In this document: piece after piece, positions 39,901 to 52,119 of the stretch | Position numbering within the stretch: position 1 is the stretch's first letter | Layout: every line of letters begins with the position of its first letter | From: Antedon mediterranea | Lineage: Eukaryota; Echinodermata; Crinoidea; Comatulida; Antedonidae | Direction: 5' to 3' | Length of the DNA stretch: 64,000 bases | Assembly: GCF_964355755.1 (NCBI RefSeq) | Contig: NC_092670.1 | Span: forward strand, 19,653,201 to 19,717,200 | Position numbers and translations under genes: made by a program | Notes under the pieces: model-generated | Told to the model about the DNA's origin: nothing | The model's database searches: none | Seen by the model: the letters and a program-made list of their open reading frames with translations, nothing else

Positions 39901-42900
39901 TTAATGAGACAATTAAACCATGCCACTATAGAAATCATTTTCATTTTCTGTAGAAATTTAAATGGTGATTAAACGTTTGACTCTAGGGCATAATCTTTAC
40001 TAATTTTGATAATACATGAGTGATACTGAAGTTTACTTTGTTTTAATCGATGCTGAACCTTACGACCTTTTGATGATCGTAATAGTTGTGCCTAAAGATT
40101 AGTGCCACAACGATAATGAAAACTTCCTCTGAAGGTTAAAACGCATTAAACTGGTGCAGTGGAAAAGAAGTACACACACGCGAATAGTTGAGTAGGTAAA
40201 TTAGGATAAATCTCGCAGATAAAAAATGTTAACGAGCTGCAGCTTTACCTCTTCAGCAGGGCCGTGGCCACCAGTACGGTTAGCAAGGTTTCAACCTGGC
40301 CTTTGACAAAGAGATTCTTCCCTTTTCTTGCGGAAACCGGACCACTTTATTTCTCGTGGCTACATCACTGTTCAGTGGTGTCTCTGGAACACAAACCAAA
40401 CAAGAGGGAGAGACAAATTTATCAGTAGCAAATGCAAATGTCACTGCCCTCTTAAATGAGTCAACACGGTCTGCTCGTCAGGTTAACGAACCATAATGAA
40501 GAAATGAAGTACTGTACATGGAGAATAATCCATTTAATAAAAACGTCATAACTATCCAGTAACCGATGGGTTTCTGGTATCTTGTGATGATTTCGTGAGT
40601 CTCTTGTCGCTGTATTATAGCCTGTGTGAAGAAAATTGTATGTATCTCACTTTTTACATATTGTTTTGCAGCGCATTTTACTAATAATAATGAGCTTAAA
40701 ATTGCTACGCTACATGCAGAAAAAAATGATCAAACGCTATCGCGGTAGTCCCTTTAATTGGGCAAACAGTGAAGCGTGTTCACATGTTTAATGAAACAAA
40801 AAGAAAATCGCTTAGATGGAAAGGACGCTTTGATAATCTGACAGGTACTGAGAGAACGTTAATTAGAAGATGATGTTGGAACATGTTTGTTTATATCATA
40901 GAGTGGATTCTCCATCAATCAAACTAAAACAGAAAATTAAATGTAAACTGAGATAGGCATATCCGAGAACACTTATATCGTGATGGTATAGCGTTTACCA
41001 TCTCGTTTTATTGACTCTATACAAAGTCTTATGGTATCAATTCCATGAGACAGGTTATGTACATTACGCAAGTTGTCAAAATGGCATTCACATCTCCACA
41101 ATAACAATTCACGCATGCGTACACACATGCCCAGTAATCAGATTAGTTAACAACAAACTGTTATAGTTTACATTGCTTTTCAAAACATTCGAAAGCTATG
41201 GCTCTCCACTGAATCATAGCTGCCCTGGATGCTCTGCCCTGTATTCGATGTAGATTCCATATTGCCGGCCCTTGATGCCCGCATCCATACATCATACACA
41301 TATCATGTTGTGGTGGTTATCCTGGTGGATCATGCCCTTTACACACCAGATGCATTGATGACTGCACTGAAGGCTCCCTACCTGCTACCATTAAGGTTCT
41401 ATGCCTTTCCTGGGTGGTGCTCAACAAATTGGAAGAAGAAAGTCTGCATTGAACTTTGCAACCCTGCTGTGTAACACTACAATACTCTCAACCGGGGAGG
41501 AACACTTTTAATTCCTCTTTAACTCACACGTCTTTTAATTATAGTCACGTGTTTCTTTACTAAATTGAGATCTTAGAAAAACGATTACCGTAATTAGATT
41601 GTCATTTTCATTTGTGGCCACCGCGTTTAAAATTGGGAAGGATCGATTTGATAGTAATGGATTGAGAACACAAAACAGACAAATAAAAACGTAGCGGGAA
41701 GTTAATATCTGCAGCATTGTTGCTCTTGTTGCTAAATGAACGCTGTGATAATTATTGACACACGCATTTATAGCTAGATTGTTTTTTTCGATGATACAGA
41801 TACTATTTTGTTTGTCGAACGTTTTCATTTAAATGTTGCTTTATAGAGGCCTATCTGAACCATACCTTTTCTAAGTAAGAAAAAGATTTTGTTATTAGAG
41901 CGTTACATTAGTCAGCCATATGTAACACAAGGCAAACAGAGTTAAGTAACAGAAGGTATGTACATAATTTATGAACATTCATAAATCGAACATTAAATTT
42001 ATGCATTCTTGGTATTTCGTCACATGTTTTCATTCTCACCATAGGTGATAATTTAATACATACATTTCCGAAGTTGTTCAGATTGTGAAAGACATTTTAC
42101 ATTACTTTATTGAAATTTAAGCATTTGATCTAGTTCTGCAACAGAATGAACGAAGCGTGACAAATGAACAAAAGTCTCTAGACCATATTCCATTAACCAG
42201 ATTAACTGAGCAGCGGTATAGATTTAATTGCACGCACACAACGTACCTTGATAAACGCACGCCTTGTTCCTTTATTATAATGACGCGTAAAACCTAAACG
42301 TTTTTAACATAGAAACAAAATCAGAGAAACAAGTCAAATTGACAACAGAAGAGGCGTCTTAACAAGATTAGCACCTTCTTCCTGGGATTAAACAGACTAA
42401 CACTTATTTCAAGTGTTCTAGGCCTACGTGCTTGTTTACTGTAGGCTGTTCAGTCAGTATTTAGTTTGTAGAATTGCGATGAATATATACGTTTAGTTCA
42501 ATTAAATAAACACGAAAACGTAACCGAATACGCAGCTCTCTCAGAGCTATAATTAAATCACAAGTAACTACACTCAGCGGAAGTTAACGTAGTAAACGTG
42601 TGTTTATGGCGACAACTGCACATTTTCGAATGTGTTTGAATATCAACATTGATAATAATAATATTATAAGATCTTAATACTACTGTAGACCTTTAGTCAA
42701 TTCTAAGATGACAGAAACATGTTACGTCAATGCGATCGAATTATTAACTGTGGCCTATACACCCGACCAGAACCAGAGTGAAACATCCAAACCAACTCAT
42801 CACCTACCAATGCCCTTTAGTGTATTTCCGCATCACTGCTAAGATATGTTCGATTCGGTAATTACATTCATTTAGCTTACTGATGTATCCGTCCTTGTTA

Positions 42901-45900
42901 TTTGAGTAATATAATGTTAATATTAATAATATTTAGGATAAGAGCACGTAGTACCAGCCTTCATAAGAAAATGAAACAAACACTAGTAGTCTGTATAACT
43001 CACGAGTTCTTTTTATCGTTCTAGAATTACAGAAAGTGATCTCCATGTTGAGAAAAGTATAGTTGTACTGGTTTTAAGATTTTGTTTAACACTAAGCTTT
43101 CACCCGCACATTGGATTATAATTTACAATTGTTTTCATCGAGGAAGATTATAAGTGAAATATCTTACAAGACATCTTGCTAACATGATTAACGACAGTTA
43201 CTGCAGTAAACAAGTTTAGTAGGATAATAAAATATAACTTTAATGAATATCTATATATTATCTGTACTATGTGCTTACAAAACTAGAAATCTACCAAAAT
43301 ATAATATAAAAGTTTCCATGTAGGCCTAAGTTGTTGAAGTATGTAAAAATGGGAGAAACTAACCACAACCTTTCAGAAGGCAACAGTCGGGAATAGCACA
43401 AAATAACTTAATTTCCAAAACATGATACCATTCACTGACAATTTTAAATTTGTTTTTATTGAAATAATTGTTTTCAACTAACGACAAAAAATGCAAGCAA
43501 GCAAGCTGAAAGACGGAATAATTAAATCTTTCCTGAATTTCCTTCTCAAGAGGCTAATTAATACAGAAGATATCTTCAAGTAGCCACATTGTGGATCAAT
43601 AATCCGACCCTAGAGTGGGTTTATATACAGGTGTGCATCGGTCACATGTAATCAGTCGCTATCCTGGTTCATTGCTGATCGGTAGAACAACACATTATTT
43701 GTCTTTTATTGTTTCAATATATTGCATTCAATAAATAAATTGATTTGTTAGTTATTAACACTAAAGGATAGTTTGAAGATATGAATTAGAGTGCGGTTTG
43801 TGTCGGAACCGGAATCGATATTGACCATGGGAGGTATAATAACATATTAGTATGATGATGTGTCTTCAAGTGATCTTCAAAAATCTAGATGAAAACAAAT
43901 GTTGATGAATGTATGTCGTTGAAAGTATAACGATTAATATAGAATGATGGTTCAAAGTGATTGCTGAATGTTGCAGTACGTTGATGATAAATATTACAGT
44001 ATGTTGATGATAAATATTACAGTATGTTGATGATAAATATTACAGTATGTTGATGATGAATGTTAGGTTGATGATGAATGTTACAGTATGTTGATGATGA
44101 ATGTTACAGTATATTGATGATGAATGTTACAGTATATTGATGATGAATGTTACAGTATGTTGATAATGAATGTTACAGTATGTTGATGATGGATGTTACA
44201 GTATGTTGATGATCAATGTCACAGTATGTTGATGATGAATGTCACAGTATATTGATGATCAATGTCACAGTATGTTGATGATGAATGTTACAGTATGTTG
44301 ATGGATGTTACAGTATGTTGATGATCAATGTCACAGTATGTTGATGATGAATGTTACAGTATGTTGATGATGAATGTTACAGTATGTTGATGATGAATGT
44401 TACAGTATGTTGATGATGAATATTACAGTATGTTGATGATGAATGTTAGGTTGATGATGAATATTACAGTATGTTGATGATGAATGTTAGGTTGATGATG
44501 AATGTTACAGTATGTTGATGATGAATGTTACAGTATATTGATGATGAATGTTACAGTATATTGATGATGAATGTTACAGTATGTTGATAATGAATGTTAC
44601 AGTATGTTGATGATGAATGTTACAGTATGTTGATGATGAATGTCACAGTATGTTGATGATGAATGTCACAGTATGTTGATGATGAATGTTACAGTATGTT
44701 GATGATGAATGTTACAGTATGTTGATGATGAATGACTTGATAAAGATGTACTTGAGATGATAAAATGTTGATAATTATAATAGTAATAATGGAGATGAAA
44801 ATTAGGAAGTACAGTGTATGTTGATGAAACGTACAACATACGATAGAGATGTAAGATGTTATTGATATACTGATGAAACTTTGATGACTATGAATATAAT
44901 AATGATGATGATGCTGACGATGATGTGATTGATGTGATAAAGAAGGAAGATTTTATGAAAGTACAGTATAAGGATGTTGATAAAACGGCAATTATGATCT
45001 TGAATGTTGGTGTACGTTGGACGATGTCTTGAATGTATGTTGATGAAATTTTGATGATGACTATGATAATGATTGGGGGGGGGGGGGGGGATAAGATATG
45101 TTGCCAAAAGTACAATGTCGGTATACGTGCGATAAATATGGAAGATGTTCTTGAATGTTGATGAATATGTCTCTTTGTCAAACGTCATAGTTTGTACCAA
45201 GTACCCGTATGAATGTCGGTACGTAAGATACAGTAGGTCTGAATAATACACAGTAAAGAACAGACAAAATTCCAATCTCCTCCAACATATTAATCTTCGT
45301 TAATCTTTCATTTGAGAGAAATGAAAGCAACACCAAATTAATATCATACCAAGTACAAGTTGAGAAATCTGCATTACCATGTTAATACTAATGCCAAGCA
45401 GTCAGCATAATGTGTAATGTGTAAAGTTTATTATCATCTAATTGCTGACAAATAATGTGAGTATTTTACAGACATGACAATTGCATCACAAACGAATGAT
45501 TGTGAACAAATTAGTGTAGTAATCAACTCATTACATTTATATAGCGCAATGACCTCGTTTTAACAACACTTTCCCCATAAGAATTGTATAAGGCTGTAGG
45601 CGTACGTATACGTTTTGTCTAAAAATCGTATCTCCAAACTGAAAGAGACTTCAGTACTGTACATGTTCGTTAAAAAAAACTAGTTCATCGTGTTCGAGGG
45701 CGCTGTATGAGCGGTTATCATAATAATTATTTAGCTATATAACACTATACTTTTCGTAAGTTAGTATAAGGAAAGTGTTTACATAAACCTAACTACTGTA
45801 TTCCTGCACTAAACACAAAAGTATGGTTATAACATAAGAGTACGAGTAAGATTGTACCTACCTGTTAAGATGGACAGTTTGCACATAGCTGGAAAGGGGT

Positions 45901-46147
45901 TATTGCCGGACGTGTCCAAAATGTCCAGTCGATACACTTGACCCTTTATTTTATAGATCTTTCGATGGAAATCTTCAATCGTAGGAGTGTACTGGTCTTC
46001 AAAACGTCCGGTCAAAAATCGATTGACTATCGCCGTTTTCCCGACTTTTGGCGATCCGAGAACAACTAAACGGAAACAGTTATCCGGCGGGACTTCGATA
46101 TCGCTGTCCCGCGATGGAGAATCGTCGGGTGATGAGGATGAGCTCAT
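30992..46147 (-). CDS. RASD1/RASD2 (Dexras1/Rhes)-like small GTPase, two coding exons
   Basis: Ras-family GTP-binding protein of 282 residues; exons 45862-46147 and 30992-31554, joined in phase 1 inside the Gly of ILTG-DIF. Visible: P-loop GSPKVGKT (31-38), effector loop YTPTIEDF (53-60), G3 DTSGN (78-82), G4 NKCD (141-144), G5 ETSAKK (171-176), and C-terminal CCIQ, a CAAX box predicted to be farnesylated. The RASD branch is marked by the effector segment YTPTIEDFHRK, Asn for the catalytic Gln61 of Ras (DTSGN), KLPSEMSPSLHRK, and ARRPSVRSDL in a long basic C-terminal extension. Vertebrate RASD1 modulates G-protein and nitric-oxide signalling and RASD2 acts in striatal neurons. I cannot tell one from the other here; a single pre-duplication gene is likely. 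The ATG at 46147-46145 follows an in-frame TTG that is not a start. Confidence 0.92.
32965..33178. repeat. 50-bp tandem repeat, four copies
   Basis: Unit AATACAACTAACTAACCTGG then TTAAACAGAAACGTAGTTAACTAAATAGTA. Four head-to-tail copies: the second has a 4-base insertion (CGGT) and the last is diverged (CTTGGTCAACTAAATATT). Confidence 0.85.
34896..34964. repeat. Short tandem repeat (TTATTATCGTCCGTTACGT), three copies
   Basis: Three near-identical units of 19-22 bases; the middle one lacks CTT. Confidence 0.8.
38340..38545. repeat. Three CpG-rich repeats with a TATACGCGCGCGTGA core
   Basis: GTTCAAACGTT, about 20-25 bases, then TATACGCGCGCGTGA (TACACGCGCGCGTGA in the third) occurs three times at spacings of about 60-90 bases, at roughly 38347-38384, 38418-38460 and 38496-38540. 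Alternating CG is rare in this AT-rich DNA. Each core is a near-palindrome (CACGCGCGCGTG in the third copy). Confidence 0.75.
39425..39780. repeat. Degenerate tandem repeat (ACTGGAAACTTATTCAG)
   Basis: Imperfect units of about 16-25 bases built on ACTGGAAAC(C/T)TTATTCA and GGATGACTGGAAAC. Copies vary in length and sequence, so an older array. Confidence 0.7.
43972..44735. repeat. 23-bp minisatellite (TTGATGATGAATGTTACAGTATG), about 33 copies
   Basis: Head-to-tail units with variants (AAATATTACAG, GATCAATGTCACAG, GTTAGG deletions). A segment of variants near 44041-44180 recurs in the same order near 44445-44610, so blocks of units have been duplicated together. It lies in the RASD-like intron. 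Confidence 0.9.
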
Positions 46148-47430
46148 CTTAGCTGCTAAAAAGTGCAACAGTAAAAATCACAAATGCGACGGGAGAATTA
46201 CACTTTTTCCAAGTCGTTAACGCTTATCTGTGCAGAAAACCATTCATGGTTGACAATTACCGGTCGATTCTAAAACAAATAGTATGTTGCTCAGCTGAAC
46301 GGCTGTTTATATTACGATCGTCTGCAGTAGCAGCCGAGTTACACAATTGTGATGCTGCTTATTATTATCACCGTTTTTATAAACAAGGTGACTAGCGAAT
46401 CGGCCTTTGAAATTGGTAAGACAAATCCGTTACCTTTCGTACATCGCTTTTGATTGGCTGACGTTACCAGAGCGCCAAGCGTAATCAATTACGACCACAT
46501 CTACCAATCAGCTTGAACAAAACACAAAACTACTATCAAATTATTGTTTACAAAATACATTGTCATATTGGCCAATATTTCCAATAAGAAAAACATGTTG
46601 ATTACTATAATTTTAAATATTAATTTTTTAATATCAATATTCGATTCGAACTAATTGTTAATTGAAACTAATGAGGCATGTGTCAGGGTCTATAGGGACT
46701 AACACTAAAACACGTAAACAACAGCCGTCGGAAGCTCAAATTATTATATATTAATAAATTAAGGGTATATATTTCATTACCGATATTACTCAATTTGACG
46801 AACGTCTTTTGGAAACATTACAAAGTGCGATTCACACACTAGAGGTGGTTATTAGTGTCAAAGGTGCCGAGTTACGATGCGTTCACACAATGAAAAGGTA
46901 TTCATTCCATTTGATATAATATTTTCTTATAATCTCTGTCCATTTCGACCATTCGCACTGGACGAACTGGTCGATTTCCCGACAACTCCTGCTCAAACGT
47001 TTAAGGGTAACATTATAGGGCAGGTTCACGTTTGTTTGCCGCTAAATCACGGACCAATTATCCGGATATAAATAACTAAGCATGACTTGTCCCATGATGG
47101 TCATGTAGTTACTGCAGTAACTGCGGTAGACGTCTTTTACCACTGTTATTACCACACTTAGACCGCAGTAGATGTGCATAATTTACAGGTTCAATTTTGG
47201 ATGTCAACGAACGTTTTGATGGTTTAGAATATAGATTGTAAATTAATTGATTTAATACACATAATTTGCCACTGTCACATGTGAATAAACAATTATAATT
47301 TGCCGATTATTCTGATGTAAAATGTTATCTGCACTGTACACGTTTGTACACAATGCAGATAACTTTCAAGTCATTGACATTGTTTGTATCATCGCAATTT
47401 AATTCAATGTCAACGCAATTTATGACAAAT
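46148..47430. other. Region upstream of the RASD-like start; no gene recognised
   Basis: It should contain the promoter and 5' UTR of the RASD-like gene. It is somewhat CpG-richer near the start codon. I see no clear TATA box or other diagnostic element. Frames here are short and without family motifs. Confidence 0.45.
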
Positions 47431-47436
47431 ACTGTA

Positions 47437-47623
47437 TAAAGGGTCTTTCACTCATCTATTCTGTTTCGGCACGGTTCCAGTCTGGCGAACTTAACGTCAG
47501 TGTTTCGTTTTCACGACGCTCCACATGGGGCTATGCGCCAATCGATATGCGCGTAGCCGCGTGAACACAAATCATGTTCGATTTGATTTGCCGACGCCGG
47601 AACCGGTGTGAAAGACCCTTAAA
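47437..47623. mobile_element. 187-bp TIR element (MITE), AAGGGTCTTTCAC ends
   Basis: TAAAGGGTCTTTCAC at the left and GTGAAAGACCCTTA at the right form terminal inverted repeats. Subterminal GGCACGGTTCC and GGAACCGGTG also pair. The core is CpG-rich, unlike its surroundings, and non-coding. Confidence 0.75.
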
Positions 47624-48367
47624 TCATGGACCATGGTAGCATATACCATTTTCAACATACTCGCAACTATCATTTGCCGTTCGACGAACTACCGCCGCGA
47701 ACACACCACACGTCAACATGATTAAAAAACATTTGATACAAATAATAATCATGAAATAACATTGAATGGCCAGTTATAGGACATCTCTACTCCCATCAAT
47801 TTATAACTCCGAGTCACGTGTCAGACAATAAATACGAAGAGTTTTCATGAATTCTGCGATTTCTCTTTACATAACCCTAAGGCCTACACACACCCTACCG
47901 GTGACAGCGTTTTTAATGCTTTTGTCTCTCCTCGGCTCCGTCTTCTACTTTTATATTATATATTTCTATATTTTTTAAAGTTTATCATGTCTATTGCCGA
48001 AATGATTAAAATAAATAAATAACCGAATTATTCTAGTGCATGCGTCGCATGAAGCGATATCTGGAATCATTGCATCACGCATAAACATCAAAATTAACAT
48101 CATCATCCAAATCTACATCATCATCCAAATCAACATCTCTATACTGCAAAAAAGTACTGGAATTCTGATCCACCTGTTGCATTACGATAGACATGTGCAA
48201 TGTTGACACATTTCACAATATATGAATTTCTTTTGTGTTCACGATTGTTGTATCTTATGTAAAGATACCAAACCAAAAACAAACAGCAGCTGGTGTGCAC
48301 TGTATTCACTGTAAGGTGATCTAATAATTTATATTTGATACAAACAAAACAAACCGATGTGGATGTA

Positions 48368-48525
48368 ATGAACGAATGGATGGATGGATGGATGGAATGA
48401 ACGAATGGATGGATGGATGGAATGAACGAATGGATGGATGGATGGAATGAACGAATGGATGGATGGATGGAATGAACGAATGGATGGATGGAATGAACGA
48501 ATGGATGGATGGATGGAATGAATGA
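48368..48525. repeat. GGAT-rich minisatellite (AATGAACGAATGGATGGATGGATGG)
   Basis: About six to seven units of 21-25 bases, differing in the number of GGAT steps. It opens Ile-His-Pro-Ser frames in all three antisense phases, which are artefacts. Confidence 0.9.
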
Positions 48526-49408
48526 AAACATAATGAGTAGACAATGAAACACATAACAATATTACATTTCTTAATATAAATTAAATGTTTTAATACCATA
48601 ATAATAATAATAATAATTACATAAGTATATATCTCTTAAAGTATCAAATACTGTTCCCAAATATTCATGAAAGACAAAACAAGTAAGCCTCTTTCTACGT
48701 CATAATACGCACCTTAAGATGACGTAATGCAACCCATGAAAACGTCATAATTATATCAGACTTACACAAAACAACTACATCCTATTGTAGTGATTAGTGT
48801 AATTATGTATCATTTTTATAATGATATACAGTAATAATTTTGTTTTGCGAGAATGTGTTATTTCAAATGAAGACATATATAGCACTTTGAATGCGTAACG
48901 TCAATTGACAATGATGTTGTTTTACAACTGGACATGCGACAAGGTTTTAATTTAATTATCTAGTGGCCTACATATAAAGTGTACTGTATTTATTATAGTT
49001 CAAGTTTTTCTATATTACAAAATGTTATAATCATTTTGTAATTTTTCCCTTCTGTAAAGGGTGTTAAACAAGACTATGTAGAGCAATCTATTTTGCCATA
49101 TTTGTTAATGTATTTTTTTTAAACATTTGAATTTAATAAATATAGTTCATATTAATATTTATACTTTACTTTTTTACAATATAAGTACTGTATACTATAT
49201 TTCAATTAAAATTATTTCATTCAGAAAAGAACAAATAAATTAGTTTAAAAACCACTATAAAATAAAAAAATGCTTCTGTAAAAATTAAGTTATTTAATTA
49301 TTATGTATTAAATAATGATTATTGTAGTAATAAGTTGTGTTGCACTAATAATTCAAACTGTCAAGTGTTTGTTCTTAATGATTACAATACTTTGTATTTA
49401 TATAACTA

Positions 49409-50712
49409 CAGTCAACTCTCCCAATACCGGACTCTCCCAAAACCGGAATTCACGAAAAACCGGACTTTTTTGGAGGGCCCAATTTGTCCCTATTCTAAAT
49501 GTACTGTAATTTATTATGAAAACCGGAATACCCAATTCCGGAATCCGGACAAATTATGAAGTACAAAACACGAAAATTAGCGTCTGAAAACCGGACTGAC
49601 GGTTAAAAAACTCCAAATATTTACGAAAACAACGTAACATCGTCGTCGCTGACTCGGATTCACTACATTCACAATGTACAAAAGCTTTTAACCATACCCT
49701 CACCATGCATGAAGTGCGCGACGTTTCGCGGTACGATCAAATAATGTTGCCATGGAGCACTACACCGTGATTGACAGGTCAGTTCATTGTTAACCCACGA
49801 GGCGGCAATTGCTTTGTTGCGTATCGAACTGCGGTGGGCTTTTTCACATCGAAGCGCTATGTCTGTCTATTGTTTTTAGCAGGGAGTTGTTAACAACTCC
49901 CTGTTTTTTAGCATATGAATTGTTTTTTAATAAAGTTAAATTTACATTCCTGTGTCTTTGTTTTGTTTAAATTATTGTTAAATTCACAATTGCAATAGGA
50001 CTTTAAAAAGGAATGTTTCACTAAAAACGGGACTAAAAATGTGCATCATTATAAATTTGGAAATCATTATGGCAAAACGTAAACGGAATGAACTTGACTT
50101 AACTAGTGTTAATAAACTTTGAAATGTTACCAATTAATTATTGTGTCATTATTGCTTGGCTCGTTTACCTAATAAATTTTCATCATTGCTATCAAATTAC
50201 GTCAAAATAAAGGAGCTTAAAAAACATGTGGTCTAGGTGTGGGCGTTTTTATTTGATTATGACACCTCTGCACATGCGCATCAATCAAAGCCCTTCACCC
50301 ATGCTGCTGCTGCTAGCTAGCTCACGAAAAACAATAAACAGACCGAAATTATGTTCACCGTACGTACGTACGTAGGCCTTTTTGCCGTTAAAAACACATT
50401 GAGAAACAATAATTTACTATTGTAACATGTTTTATTGGTACAGTAAATAATGTAACTTTTAAAAAAGGTAAATTGAATTACTGTAGCTTAATATTAATAA
50501 AGTAGGCCTAGGCCTATCAGTATTTATTTAATTAAAACTAGATTGACACAATCATAGCCTAGCCTAGGCCTTCCCTACGCTAGGAGACCGTACCGGGCAG
50601 CATTCGGTGACAACGTGATGACTTTAAAAATATGTTTTCAGGAAACCGGACTTTCGAAAAACCGGAAAATATATGCCCGCCCAAGGGTGTCCGGTATTGG
50701 GAGAGTTGACTG
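49409..50712. mobile_element. 1.3-kb pogo/Tigger-like TIR DNA transposon, non-autonomous
   Basis: Terminal inverted repeats of about 24 bases start CAGTCAACTCTCCCAATACC at 49409 and end with the complement at 50712. Both are flanked by TA (49407-49408, 50713-50714), the target duplication of Tc1/mariner-pogo elements. Further ACCGGA and CCGGAAT words recur just inside each end. No transposase frame is visible, so this is probably an internally deleted copy moved in trans. The centre has a hairpin at about 49882-49907 (GGGAGTTGTTAACAACTCCC). Confidence 0.82.
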
Positions 50713-50719
50713 TACTTAC

Positions 50720-52115
50720 TATAGTAAAACCTCTATTAAGGGGACACTTTTGAGACCAAACAAAATGTCCCCTTAATAGTGGCTGTCCATAGTCTTAAAA
50801 CATTATTTCCACTTATTTGTTTCACTGGAAAGGACATTTTCTGTAAAGGTGTTATTTTAGTTATTTTGTTTTAGTTGTATATTTACTTCTTAAATACTTG
50901 CTTGGAACACCACCATGCTTTAAAAGCGAAAAAACGAACAGTGCTCTAAAAAGGATTAAATATTTCTTTCATTTTATAATACTGTTATTAAGTGAAGGAG
51001 TGTAATAGGATTTCCTGTAGATTAAATGTCGTCCTTCCAAATGTAGTGTAGTATATATTATGTGCTATCAGCTATATTAGAGGAAAGCATGGATAGGTTA
51101 GGTACGGGGCAAAAGACGAAAGAGAAAGTTGATGACGGAAGGGCTTTCTCCCTAACTAAACAGTCTATGTAGAGATGGGAATATAACACCAAACAATCTG
51201 GTGATATACTGAAAATTAATGCCAAAATTATTAAGAATGATAAAAAGCCACCCCACTATATATATATATATATATAAATATGCAGCCATTATTTATATAT
51301 TATTATCCTATCATTGACCAAGGGCTTCTTTCATCCAGTACCCACCTTGACCAGAGAAGAGGCATATGCCAATACGTCTGAGGGGCTGCCATAAGAGTCA
51401 GTAGTGCTGATTTCAAATGCCTTTATATGGAAATTATATACAATACCCGATATACCCAGATAAGATGGTCTTCTATCCAAGCTATAACCAGGCCCAATGG
51501 TGTTTCAACGTGGTAAGGCCATAATTTGTAGCCATAAAGAAACTAAAAACTACCCAATGATATACAATGAAGATAAAGAGAATCTGTGAGAACGAAAATA
51601 AACTTGCCCAACTGAGATTCGAATCCAAAATCATCTGCTTGACACCCTACCATTAGACCATTGGGGCTTTTGTGCTATATATAATATTATAATTTTAAAA
51701 GTAGTGGGTTATGATTTCCGGAAGATAAAACCATCAAACGAACCATGTAGTCCTTCCAAATCCCTGTGCAATGTTACGCAATATTGTCCGACTCTATAAA
51801 AAGTAAAATATGTTAATTATGTATTAGCTATTGCAAAGAAGGCTATCTGTAATATCTATACTCTGATAAGTTATGAAATTGAAATAAACAAGATCTGGAT
51901 TTTACAACATAATTGGTAGCACTGATAATGCAAGTATTTTACCTATGCATATAAATTACTTAGGTTGAATAACTTTTATTTTTCATCTCACAAAAAAACC
52001 TTATACAATCATTTTATGTGTAAAAGTAATACTGTAGCATATTATTATGTTGACACCTTTAGAACAAGGTTGTCCATTGTCTCCTGAATAAGGATTGATC
52101 ATAGTGTTTGGTCAA
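50720..52115. mobile_element. Possible second pogo/Tigger-like element, degraded
   Basis: AAAACCTCTATTAAGGGGAC at about 50728, followed by AAAATGTCCCCTTAATAG, is a typical pogo/Tigger-like terminus. At about 52055-52110 the complement of AATCCTTATTCAGGAGACAA could be its other end. Internal sequence has no transposase frame. Isolated termini of the same kind lie near 4830 (ACCTCTATTCAGGGGACA) and 58078 (GTCCCCTTAATAGGGGTGTC). The right boundary is a guess. Confidence 0.4.
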
Positions 52116-52119
52116 CATT

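Larger units (their letters stand above)
31555..45861 (-). other. 14.3-kb intron of the RASD-like gene
   Basis: It runs from a GTAGGT donor (complement of 45856-45861) to a TTTCAG acceptor (complement of 31555-31560). It holds several tandem repeats (listed separately), a G16-type homopolymer near 45076-45091, and no second gene that I can support. Most of 35.0-38.3 kb and 40.0-43.9 kb is plain AT-rich sequence. Confidence 0.7.

Noticed and set aside
41229-41474. 81-codon plus-strand frame in a slightly G+C-richer patch
   Set aside because: No domain or signal recognised; it may be an old repeat but cannot be supported.
44859-45275. His/Ile-rich antisense frames
   Set aside because: Low-complexity GATGAT/poly-G sequence at the edge of the minisatellite, without family motifs.
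48139-48599. Ile-His-Pro-Ser-rich frames in three antisense phases
   Set aside because: They are products of the GGAT minisatellite; all phases are open because the unit lacks stops.
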